NCBI GenBank assembly: GCA_039720395.1
Contig: CM077834.1
Coordinates: 4,236,607-4,300,606 of the forward strand
Source of the DNA: Liquidambar formosana
Taxonomy: Eukaryota; Streptophyta; Magnoliopsida; Saxifragales; Altingiaceae
DNA: 64,000 nucleotides
Direction of reading: 5' to 3'
Positions 23,063-32,604 of the stretch are shown here, piece by piece. How positions within the stretch are numbered: position 1 is the stretch's first letter; every line of letters begins with the position of its first letter. Below the pieces are notes generated by a model, which was given only the letters and a program-made list of their open reading frames with translations, ran no database searches and had not been told where the DNA came from. A program made the translations under genes and the position numbers.

Positions 23063-23112
23063 TGCGTACGCACCACAAGTCAATGCGTACGCACCTACTT
23101 AATGCGTACGCA
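23063..23112. repeat. Phased palindrome cluster 3 (TGCGTACGCA x3)
   Basis: Copies start at 23063, 23084 and 23103, spaced 21 and 19 bp, about 150 bp inside the start of the family-2 LTR. Confidence 0.95.
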
Positions 23113-23284
23113 GTGAACTTCGTGAATTCACTATATTTCTTAGCTGCAATTCTTTTGGCTCATGTAGGCGAATTCCAAAGTTTATCAAAGTATATGAACT
23201 ATCCTCATCATAGGGCGTTTCCAATCCAACTCATCGGGTGCAAAATGGGGTGTCTACACCGGTGGATTGCGCGGGCGTGCCAGG

Positions 23285-25915
23285 TGTCACACCCCATTTT
23301 TGCACCACCTTACTAGGGCTCATCATTCCATGCATGTTCTTGTTTTGTTTTTGAGTCTAGTCACTTGCATTAGTTTTCTAGAGTTACAAGGACAATGGAT
23401 ATGAATTTTGGTTCAATTTGGAGTTAATCTTGAGGGATATAAGAGCTTTTGTGACTTGAGGGGCATAATCGTCTTTGAAGTCCCAAACTTTTTATTTGAC
23501 CTTGAAATGATCTCCAAATTATCAATTGGAGTTCATATGGATGCATAAGAGGTATTTCTAGGTTCAATTTGATGAATCAATGGCTCGGGATTAAAATGGC
23601 TCGATGTAGTTCAAGTTGGTTAATTGACCCTCCTTTGGGTTAGCTCTAATTGACTCACAATTACCAATCAAATCTTTTCAAATTAACTTTCATTAGTCAT
23701 CATTTTATCCCTAAAAGTGTTTCATAAAGGTCAATTTTGATATGGAAAGCATTTGGTTTGATCCTATGTGCATACCTATGCTTAGCGAAGGTAGAGCATA
23801 GCGGTTAACCGCCTTTGTCAAACCTAACCATGCCCCCATGGTTAGTGGTTTTCACCCTAAAATGTTCAAAAATGTATTCTTCATCAAAACACGGTCGTTT
23901 TGGCTTTTGTTTCATCAAAATCGGAGTTAATTTGCCCCTTGAAACACTCCTAGAAAGTAAGGGAGTCCAAAAAAAGCAAAAAGCTGATGTGGGCTCGGGT
24001 GGCCACCCAAGCCTGGGCGGATAGCCGCCTGGGCCCAGGTGGCTAGCCGCCCAGCCTTGGGTGGTCACCCGAGGCCACTTTCCTATTTTCCCTATGATTC
24101 CTTGCTGAAGCGGATTTCTTCCTATTTTGATGAACAAGGACTCTTTTGGACGAGTTTCCTTCTAATTTTTGGTAACTTCTGAGTTACTTAAGCCCCAAGG
24201 GGGTCTCTAATAACCCTTGGATTAATTATTAGGGTTTTAATCCTATCCATTGGTTAATCCTTAGTAAACTCTATAAATACCCCCTATGCTTCAGCACAAA
24301 TGGGCCACTTTTATGCATTAATATCTGAGTGTTTGAGAGAGAATAAGAGAGAGAGACTTGAAGGAGAGCAGGAGGACCTGCTGTAGCCTTGAAGAACATT
24401 GATTCAAGTCATCCACAAGAGCAAGAGAGAGTCTATACAGCAGCAAGGAAGGCTTTCCTAAGGTAGTCTTCCTTTCTATTCAAGCTTAAACTAGGGTATC
24501 ATGTAGAATAGCTTTATTGCATGCAATGCTTATGATTTATACCATGGATTGAGGTTTCTATTAGTTAATACATGTGATAATAATGATGTTCATGATGAGT
24601 TTTGCATGCTTTAGAGTTAGTTCATAGGTCTTAATGCATAGTTGTGATTTTTGTGCTTCCGTTGTCCTTGTATTAGAATAGCATTATTGCATGTTAGAGT
24701 TAGGATTTTTATCATGTTCTATTGCTTTAGTTAGTTAATATGCATGATTTAGGTTCTGTTTAGTTTGGTTTTAGCATGTTTAGAATTTATTTTGTGTCTT
24801 TTTAAGCATATTTGTGAGTTTAGGGTTTTTAGTGTCCTTGTTTTAGGTTAGTTTCATACAGCATGTTAAAGTAGGTCTTTTTATTGATTTTTCTTCATAG
24901 TTGCTGTATATGTTTTACATATGGAGTAAATATGATATTTTTGCATGCATGCTAGTTCATTCTAGGGTTTTTATGCATGATATGGTTCTAGGATTATGTT
25001 AGGGCTTATGAAAGTTTGCTGTTTTTGCTGTTGGCATGTTTAGCGGATGATTTTAGGCCTTAGTACTATTCTGTCCAGATTTGCATGTTAGTGTTTTTGC
25101 ATGGTTTTGAGCACATGTAAGGGTGCAAATAGGTGTGGTAATTGTCCTATGGCAAATAGGGCTGCCAATGCTTGAAATGGCTAATGCTTGGAGCTATTGC
25201 GCTCAGGTAAGTGGGTGTGAAGGTACCCGAATTCATCTCTCTTCCTTAACTCTTTCCCTTCTCCCTTTTTAGGGTTAATTTTTAATACAATTCTATGGTC
25301 TTAATCAAAGGTTTCCTTCATAAATAAAATTCTGGTTTTTATTAAAGTTTCCGTCTTGTGGAATTCTTTCCAAATTCAAACTTGGTTTATTCAATTCTCT
25401 TTCAAATAAGGAAACTTAGGGTTTTTACCATAGGTTTATATTAGGATTTAACCCTAGTTCTAATCGAACTACGTGGACTTTGATCCATGTATTTCGTTGC
25501 ATGGTACGTAGGTGCTCTTTGTGAGGCTCAAGTCTGTTCTAGGATCCAAGTATCCTAAATTTCTTTCTTTTTTTTATTTTATTTTCTTTATTTTCTGTTT
25601 TTATGTGCTTATTATGCATGGATGGATGAATGAAATATATGATATGCATGCAATTCTTGTGATGATATACTTGCTGATTTTTGTATGGAAAGACTTTAAT
25701 TTAGCCCAAATAAACTGAGAGACCGAAAGTGTGACATGGGTGCCTATAGGCTTTGCCTAGAACCTTCCCATGTCATAACTTAGCCTCCGAATCCCCGATT
25801 TCTTTGGTTTCCAAAAGATTGGTTTTTGCCTTTCCTTTTTTATGGAGTCATTCAAATTTTTTTCTTAAAACAAAACTGTTTTTAGGGTTTTCCTTGTTTC
25901 CTTTAAAAAATAAGG
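23285..25915 (+). repeat. LTR of a gypsy-type element, family 1, near complete
   Basis: Starts TGTCACACCCCATTTTTGCA and extends to just before TGGCGACTCC at 25916-25925. It contains an AT-rich region with a promoter-like CTATAAATACCCCC (24270-24285), then the GGGTGCCTA...CCTTCCC block near the end that is shared with the family-2 LTR. At about 2.63 kb it is long for an LTR, as is usual in the Tat/Ogre lineages. No gag-pol follows; the next 2 kb has no long frame. It is likely a truncated element. The exact 3' boundary is inferred from the primer site. Confidence 0.6.
23995..24075. repeat. GC-rich palindrome array in the family-1 LTR (plus copy)
   Basis: Two GGCGG(A/C)TAGCCGCC-type palindromes around CTGGGCCCAGG, bordered on each side by a GGTGGCCACCC- or GGTGGTCACCC-type word. 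It is an island of high GC in otherwise AT-rich DNA. Confidence 0.85.
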
Positions 25916-25925
25916 TGGCGACTCC

Positions 25926-27349
25926 TTTTCTTTTTCAAACCCTATCCTATCCTCTATTTTCTTTTCTTTTTTGTTCGTCAACCCTTTGTGGGCCCAATTT
26001 CCTGGGTTCACACCAGGGTATGTCTCAACCCAAATGAGTGTGTGCGATCACAACCCCTCACAAATTATGATTGAAATGTCAAGCAATTGTATGAGAGGAA
26101 GGGGTGATTCCTTCCAAGGTCCAGGCGTGAATGACAAAAAGAACCAAAAGAACTTGTAAGCATTGAACTGAAATGAACTAAGTTGAAATTACATCACCAA
26201 ACATAGTTTGAAAATGCAAATTCTCAAGTGCTTGAGCTCAAACTCGAACCGAAAGCAATTACACGAAATTGAAGAGAGATTGTTTATTGAAAAAGTGTGA
26301 AAGCTAGACTAAATTAATCTACTCCTAGAGATAAAGGATCCTAAGAAGGATTGGTGGTTGAGGAACCCTTACTCGGTCTTCATTTTTGCAATTTATAGTG
26401 GGCTGTCCTCTTCAACCGTTTGGAAGTTATTCTTTCCCAACTGCTGTAGCGGTTACCCCATTTTCTGCAAAAAAACCAGCCTTGATTCACCCACGATTTA
26501 GACTTGCTGCCCCCACGTTTGTAACTTCTCTATGCTCCATATTCACCCCATGATTGCAGCCACCATCCACAACTTCCTTAATTGTTTACTCCCATTAGCA
26601 ACAGCCCTATTTTCCAGCCCCTAAGTTCTTTTTTTTTACTCCACCTGTGTAGCCACTAACGAAAGCCAAGATGGAAGACAAATATGCAAGCTTCTTGCCA
26701 CCTGTTATCCGGTTATATGCTAAAGTTTCCAGCCAATAAACTCCTCCTGCCAGCCACATGGATCAATCCCAAAGTCTCCTACCAAAATTTAAATTTAACG
26801 GGAACAGTAACAAACAAGACCTTGCTCGATGACTGAAAAAGTGAAATTTGAAAATAATAATAATACTAGTAATTAATAATGCATGTTCAGTTTGTATGCG
26901 ATTCCTCTCTCTCGTTTTGCTTGTAAGATGCAATTTGCTCTCAGTTTTTTTATGTTCCAAAATTGGGCTTTGAAATTGTGTGATTCTTGTAGGATAGTCT
27001 AATAAGAATTTAATTTTTTAATTTGCACGAGAATTGTGTTGCAACAAAATATAATGAATTATGACATGAATTAATGCACTACACGAAAAAGGAAAAAAAA
27101 AACTTGTCTCTCGGGTTCTAAAACTAAAGCACCTTTAATGTAGAAAAATGCTTGTCTGACGACCTCATTGGTTCCTCTCTCACCTTTAATGTAGAAAAAT
27201 GCTTTTGCTTTATTGCTTTTGCTTAAAAGCAAAAGAAAAAAAAGGTGAAAAAGATCTTTTTTAACTTATAAAAAAATCTTAAAATAATCCCAACCAAACG
27301 GTACCTATGTTTTTCTATTTTTTATGTATCCTTTGTCATATTCGACTAC
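25926..27349. other. Probable retrotransposon-derived intergenic DNA, unassigned
   Basis: Follows the putative primer site of the plus-strand LTR. A pyrimidine-rich leader (25930-25980) fits the internal start of an LTR element, but no gag or pol frame follows. Between 26400 and 26980 there are stretches resembling LTR promoter DNA in reverse orientation. I could not define ends. Confidence 0.35.
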
Positions 27350-29000
27350 AAGATCGAATAATACTCCTAACTTGGTGCAGAATAATGAGGCTCGGACAAC
27401 ACTAGCAGTGTGGTACCTAGTGCTTTGTTTCCACCATTCTATTTTGGTTTGCAGTGGAATATATGATAAATAAGATGGTCCAATTTTTCAACAGAATATT
27501 GTTGTAACGCCAAATTTATCAGATCCTTTCACACCATCACTCACCGCACCAAATTTATCAGATCCTTTTAGCTAAGTCATGATATCATGTAGACCTATGT
27601 AGAGTTGTATTGTTCTAAGTTGTTGTTATCTCATAGTTTAGCTGGAATTTGATAAGCAATATATTTCCATATTTATGTGGGCCTACTTGATCAGGCCGGT
27701 TTCTACGCGTAGGGTACTCTGAGTGATATAATGTTTTTTTTTTTTTTTGGTTGGGGGGGTTCTTAAGAAGAAAAAAGACATAACATCATAATATATTAAA
27801 CAAGGAAACATTAGTATACTAGAATATATTTTAACTTAGCTCATGAAAATTTATGGGTTATGATTTGTTGGTGGTAAGAAAAATATTAAGGCTTAAAATA
27901 AGAAAATTCACACCGTTGCTGCGTGTCCCTGAAAACATCCATGAAATTCCTGGGCCTGCTGGCAGCGGGGTGAATTTTTAGAAGGGAACTATTATTGCAA
28001 CCCCCCATTCCTATAAGTTGCCCCTTTTTTTTTTAATTAAAAAAATTATTATGTAAAATTACCAAAAAGGGCTTAACCCTCACCCATCCCCTCTCCCGCA
28101 CCCCTCCTCACCGGCGACCTCTCTCCTGCACCCCTCGCCGGAAAAAATGGAGGTTTTGAAAACAAAACCTCCCTCGCCAGAACCCCGCACCCCTCTTCTT
28201 CCTTCCTCCTCTTCCCTCTTCTTCTCTACTTTTTTTTTTTTCTTTCCTTCCCAGAACCCCTCTCCCACACCCCTTGCCGAAACCCTGCACCCCTCTTCGA
28301 TCTTCCTTCCTCCTCTTCCCTCTTCTTCTCTGCTTTTTTTTTTTCTTTCCTTCCCAGAACCCCTCTCCTGCACCCCCTTCTCGTCGGCAGCCCTCCCTCC
28401 TCGTTGTTAGAAAAAATGGAGGAATACACAGATCTGACTACAGAGGAAAAAAAAAAAAAAAAAAAAAAAAAGAAGAGAAAAAGAGAGAAAGAAAGAAGAA
28501 GAGAAGAAGAGAGAAGGTCACCGGAAAAAATGGAGGAACATAGATCTGATAGATCTGACCAGCAGAGGAGAAGAAGAAGAAGAAGAAAAAAAAAAAAAAA
28601 AAAAAAAAAAAGAACAGGAGAAGAGTCATCAGAAAAAATAGAGGGGGCGCCGTTACCGTCGCCCTTCTTCGCCAGTCGCCGGTCGCTGTCACCATTTGTT
28701 TTTCTTCTTCTCGCTGGTCGTCACTGCCATGGGGTGTGGGGTGAGTGAGAGAGGTGGGTGAGAATGAGGGGTAGCGAGGTCTTTGAGAAGGGTGGGTATA
28801 TATTTTTGGGGGGGTGGGGATAACAGGGTGGGGGAACTTAACTTTTAGGAGGGTTGCATTAGCCGCTCCCTTTTTAGAAAAAGGCTTGGGCCTTGGGCCA
28901 TAACCTTGGGACTATCTCTTGCTTGGGAATGGGGTTTCGAAACTGGTACTCCATATTCTAGAAAGAGGGAGGCTGTGGCAGTCCCTCAATTCTATTTGTA
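27350..29000 (+). repeat. Orphan copy of RLP 3'-flank DNA (with an insertion)
   Basis: Segments 27350-27740 and 28875-28960 match, in the same order and orientation, the DNA downstream of RLP-A. Shared words include AATAATACTCCTAACTTGG (27359 and 50739), ACTTGATCAGGC (27688 and 51208) and AGAAAAAGGCTTGG (28876 and 52451). No RLP coding DNA precedes this copy. The 887-bp Mutator-like element at 27984-28870 interrupts it. Confidence 0.65.
27984..28870. mobile_element. Mutator-like element with purine/pyrimidine-rich interior
   Basis: 887 bp flanked by perfect 9-bp direct repeats TTTTTAGAA (27975-27983 and 28871-28879). The ends are GGGAACTATTATTGCAACCC and, reverse complemented, GGGAGCGGCTAATGCAACCC. 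The interior contains repeated GGAAAAAATGGAGG words (28140, 28408, 28525), CT/GA-rich tracts and poly-A runs. The open frames at 28080-28748 on both strands follow from these tracts and encode only low-complexity Lys/Glu/Arg or Pro/Ser/Leu, so they are not called genes. The corresponding uninserted site is visible near 52445. Confidence 0.8.
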
Positions 29001-29345
29001 AATCCCAATTCTTTTTACTTTTTGAGGATTCATGAAAAATATATAAAGTTTTTATGAACAATGGGCATGTTGTCCACTAGAAAACATTACTTGGAACAAC
29101 TTTGTAGAAGAAATTTTTTTCAAAATCTGTCGTTTAAGAGGATTTTTTGGTCATTTACACTCTGCAAAAACACAAATTATAAATGGCCAAAAGATCCACT
29201 TAAATGATAGATTTTAGAAGAACCTTTTTCTACAAAATTATTCAAAATAATGTTTTCTAGTATACTACACAACCAATTTTCATGAAAGTATTTTAAATTT
29301 TTCATAAAATCATAGAAAACTTAAAATAAAGGGGGGGTGCAAAAA
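28975..29345. mobile_element. Hairpin element family, copy 1
   Basis: Two arms in inverted orientation. The left contains CCACTAGAAAACATTACTTG...AACAACTTTGTAGAAG; the right contains TACAAAATTATTCAAAATAA and TGTTTTCTAGTA. Outer edges are CCCTCAATTCTAT and GGGGGGGTGCA. Related copies are at 36765-37095, 37165-37515 and 52045-52433. Confidence 0.55.
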
Positions 29346-29962
29346 AATTCTTACGAATTATCTCATCTTCCCCCCAATTGATGGATGGTCATTTATTTCG
29401 AATTGTCACTCTTGATGCAATCTCCAACCTCTCTTATGAATTGTCTCATCTTCTTCCCAATTGATGCTATCTCCAATCTCTTAAGTGAACTTAGTAATTC
29501 TTTTGATTTATTGTAGTTTGAAGCAGTGAAATGCTAAAAACAAGTGTAAAATGAATGCATTCATGTAGGGTGCTGGAACTCCTGGAGAAGGCGTCAATAA
29601 GAAAATGAACTACGAAATTATTGTTAATTGACACTTTAAATTGAGATTTCTTTGGTTAAGTGATTTTATTATCCCTTTTTCTGGGATTTCTTATGTTGTT
29701 TTTTTCTAAAATAAAAAATTAGACATTTAGAATTATATGATCCAAAATCATATGACATCATAATTATGTGCCACATTAATGCTTTGTTTGGGTCCCAATT
29801 TTATTAGCGAAAAAAATAAAATATAAGGAAGTATACTTTTTTCTTTTTTTGGTAGATAACAGAAAATTGGAAGAAGATATTTTATATTTTATATTGTCAT
29901 TTCATTTTCTTTTCTCATTTTTTCATTTTACGTTTGGTAAATAAAATAAATTTCATCTAATA
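29346..29962. other. AT-rich flank of the Copia element, nothing recognised
   Basis: No coding frame or element end could be defined; it ends in the TAATA target duplication (29958-29962) of the Copia element. Confidence 0.5.
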
Positions 29963-30763
29963 TGTTGGAATATTTTAATAAAAATATATCACTTTATCTT
30001 ATGTTATGGGTCCCACTTTGACTAAAGTAGAACTTGAAGTGTTTTATTTCCCTTTGTTTTATAAACTTCTCTTGCACTCTTATACGGTGAGATCCAGTAT
30101 ATGTGCAAAGGGAAAGTAGAAGGGGAGTTGAGGTTTTGTTTGGGACGAACACAGGGGAACTCAGGGGTTCACCATACGGTAAGAAATTAGTGCTTATACC
30201 CCTGTTTTTTCATTCTTGAATGCAGATTTGTAACTCCCACACTAAATAGCAACAATCAATTTTGAGTTTTAAATCAGATTTATTTCTTTAACAGTTTTTT
30301 TTCATTCATTTTCTGGTTTGAATGATTTAAAAATTGATGGCAGTTTTGATTTCAAATTGAATTAGGTTTATTGTAGATTTAAATCTTGTATCCATTTATT
30401 ACAGATTTTCACCTATAAAAAGAGGCTTTTTTCCAGATTTTTGGATCATCCAGTTCTCTCTCTTTTCTCTCTATATTTACATGTTTTGTCTTTGTATTTC
30501 CTAAGTTCTGAGTTATTATTTTTCTGGGCAAAGTGTGTTGTCGAGTAGAGCTTCTACTTCTCAGATTGTGCAGATTTAGAGAAGTATTCAGCTATAGGTT
30601 GGGCTGTTGTATCCTAGAAGTGACGCGTTCTTGAGCTACTGCACTGGAATCACTCTATAGTGGCGTGAATCGTCTAAAAGAGAGCGACATTGTCCGCACC
30701 TCAACCCTGCCTATACTTTACAAACTTCATCTGCAGAGGTAATATCTTCCTATTTCTCCAACA
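29963..30763 (+). repeat. Copia 5' LTR
   Basis: 801 bp with TGTTGGA...TCCAACA ends. A promoter-like CTATAAAAAGAGG lies at about 30413-30426, placing transcription start near 30450, inside the LTR as expected. Confidence 0.95.
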
Positions 30764-30783
30764 ATTTTTAGACGAAATTGCCA

Positions 30784-31641
30784 ATGGAGGGTTCTGCAAA
30801 TTCTGCTCCTAATTTAGGTGATCTTAATAAGCCATTCCGCTTTAAGGGTGAACATTTTAAAAGATGGGCTAGTAAGGTTATGTTTTATCTTAAGCTTATG
30901 AAAGTTGCGTGGGTTCTTATTTCTAAGAATCCTAAAAATATTGATACCACCAATATGAGTAAAGAGGAGCTTGAGGAACATGGAAAGAACATTGAAAAAT
31001 GGGAGAATGATGAAGAAGATTACAAGAATTATTTACTCAATTGTTTGTCTGATGAATTTTATGATTATTATGCTAACTCTTTTTCAACTGCAAAGAAAAT
31101 TTGGAAAGCATTGCAGCATAAGTATGATTCTGAAGAGGCAGGGGCAAAAAAGTATGCTTGCAGTCGTTATTTCAGATTTCAAATGGTGGAGAATAAGTCC
31201 ATTCTTGCACAAACTCATGAGCTACAAAATATCGTTCATGAAATTCAGTCCGAGGGAATCAAAGTGGATGAACAGATGCAAGTAGCTGCTATTATTGACA
31301 AATTACTAGGTTCATGGAAGGAATTTCAGAAAGGGCTTCGTCACAAGCAAAAGGAACTTTCACTGGTGAATCTTATAACTCAACTTCGAATCGAGGAGGA
31401 AGCTAGAAAGCAAGACGGGAACGACGAGAACAATGGCAATGTCGTCTCAAATAAGGTACATCTTACTTCTAGTGATGACATTCCTAAGGGTCATAATGCC
31501 AAGAATAATGCTCAATTAAAACCCAGGGGAAGGAATATGAAAAAGAGGCCATACAAAAATCAAAATCAAAATAAGTATAATGGCCAAAGAAAATGGAACC
31601 AAGGACCTCCTTCTAGACAAGCTCATCATAACAACAACTAA
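30784..31641 (+). CDS. Copia gag (capsid part), ending at an in-frame stop
   Basis: The ATG at 30784 is chosen because the earlier in-frame start would be TTG, and it lies 20 nt after the LTR. The product is about 285 aa and begins MEGSANSAPNLGDLNKPFRF. It includes the UBN2/DUF4219-type gag core (FKGEHFKRWASKVMFYLKLM; WKALQHKYDS) and a basic Asn/Lys-rich tail. The zinc knuckle belonging to the same protein lies after the TAA at 31639-31641, in the same frame. The stop therefore separates capsid from nucleocapsid and is most likely a disabling mutation. Confidence 0.9.
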   Translation: MEGSANSAPNLGDLNKPFRFKGEHFKRWASKVMFYLKLMKVAWVLISKNPKNIDTTNMSKEELEEHGKNIEKWENDEEDYKNYLLNCLSDEFYDYYANSFSTAKKIWKALQHKYDSEEAGAKKYACSRYFRFQMVENKSILAQTHELQNIVHEIQSEGIKVDEQMQVAAIIDKLLGSWKEFQKGLRHKQKELSLVNLITQLRIEEEARKQDGNDENNGNVVSNKVHLTSSDDIPKGHNAKNNAQLKPRGRNMKKRPYKNQNQNKYNGQRKWNQGPPSRQAHHNNN

Positions 31642-32604
31642 GGTACTAATAATCAAGTTACAAATAATGGTTGTTTTGTGTGTGGCAAACCTGGACATCG
31701 TGCCAAGGTCTGTCGTTTCCGGAAACAGGGGTTTGTACCACAAGCTAATGTTATCGAAGAGCCACTTGTGGCTATGATAAGTGAAGTAAATATGATTGAT
31801 AAGTTTGAAGGATGGTGGGTAGACACTGGGGCTTCTGTACAAGTCTGCCATGATAGAAATTGGTTTAAGTCTTACTCCCCTATGGAAATTGAGAAAAAGG
31901 TTTTACTTGGTGACTCGCATTCTATTGAAGTCTTGGGCATTGGTGAAGTAAACCTTAACTTCACTTTTGGGCGTGTCTTGACCCTAAAGGATATGCTTCA
32001 CACACCTAAGATCAGAAAGAATTTAGTTTCTGGTTTTCTTCTCAACAAGGCTGGTTTCAAGCAAACTATAGAATCTGATCAATTTGTTCTTACTAAGAAT
32101 AATGTGTTTATTGGGAAAGGATATGCATATGATGGTATGTTCCAATTGAATGTTGAAATGAATAAAGCATCTGATAGTTCTGCTTATATTGTTACTTGTT
32201 TTAATATGTGGCATGCTCGTCTTTGTCATGTTAATAGTAAATATTTAAAAAATATGAGTTATGTTGGTTTTATACCCAAGTTAGAAAATAATTTTGAGAA
32301 ATGTGAATTTTGTAGTATGACAAAGATTACTAGACAACCACATTTAAAAGTTGAAAGGAGTACTGAACTACTAGGTTTAATCCACACAGATATTTGTGAA
32401 TTTGAAGGAATTTTAACTCGTGGTGGTAAAAAATATTTTATAACATTTATAGATGATTATTCAAGATATTGTTATGTTTATCTAATGAAGAATAAGAGTG
32501 AAGCTTTTGATAAACTTGTCATTTATATTAAAGAAGTTGAGAATCGCTCTGATAGAAAAATTAAAAGATTTAGAAGCGATAGAGAAAAGAATATGAAGTG
32601 CTAG
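31642..32604 (+). pseudogene. Copia nucleocapsid, protease and integrase N-terminal part
   Basis: Same frame as gag, downstream of its stop. The zinc knuckle CFVCGKPGHRAKVC (CX2CX4HX4C) is at 31672-31713. The protease active site WVDTGAS follows at about 31816. The integrase HHCC zinc domain (HARLCH ... CEFC) lies at about 32210-32315, and the first catalytic Asp is in LIHTDIC near 32385. The frame ends at TAG 32602-32604, caused by a one-base loss near 32590 in the codons around the second catalytic region (RSDR... EYE). Confidence 0.9.

Larger units (their letters stand above)
21688..23258 (-). repeat. LTR plus primer site of a gypsy-type element, family 2
   Basis: On the minus strand it starts at 23258 with TGTAGACACCCCATTTTGCA, a start seen in plant Tat/Ogre-lineage LTRs. 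It runs to about 21779 and is followed by TGGCGACTCC (21778-21769), which fits a tRNA-Arg type primer-binding site as described for Ogre-like elements. About 80 bp of internal DNA then follows before the family-1 LTR begins at 21687. No gag or pol remains. It carries three clusters of TGCGTACGCA palindromes. Confidence 0.6.

Noticed and set aside
22103..23112. Possible CRISPR-like array because of regularly spaced palindromes
   Set aside because: The repeats are only 10 bp with ~11-bp spacers, in three short clusters inside a plant LTR; no cas genes and a eukaryotic genome.
28080..28748. Several overlapping open frames on both strands, up to 114 codons
   Set aside because: They encode only low-complexity Lys/Glu/Arg or Pro/Ser/Phe runs from GA/CT/poly-A tracts inside a Mutator-like element.
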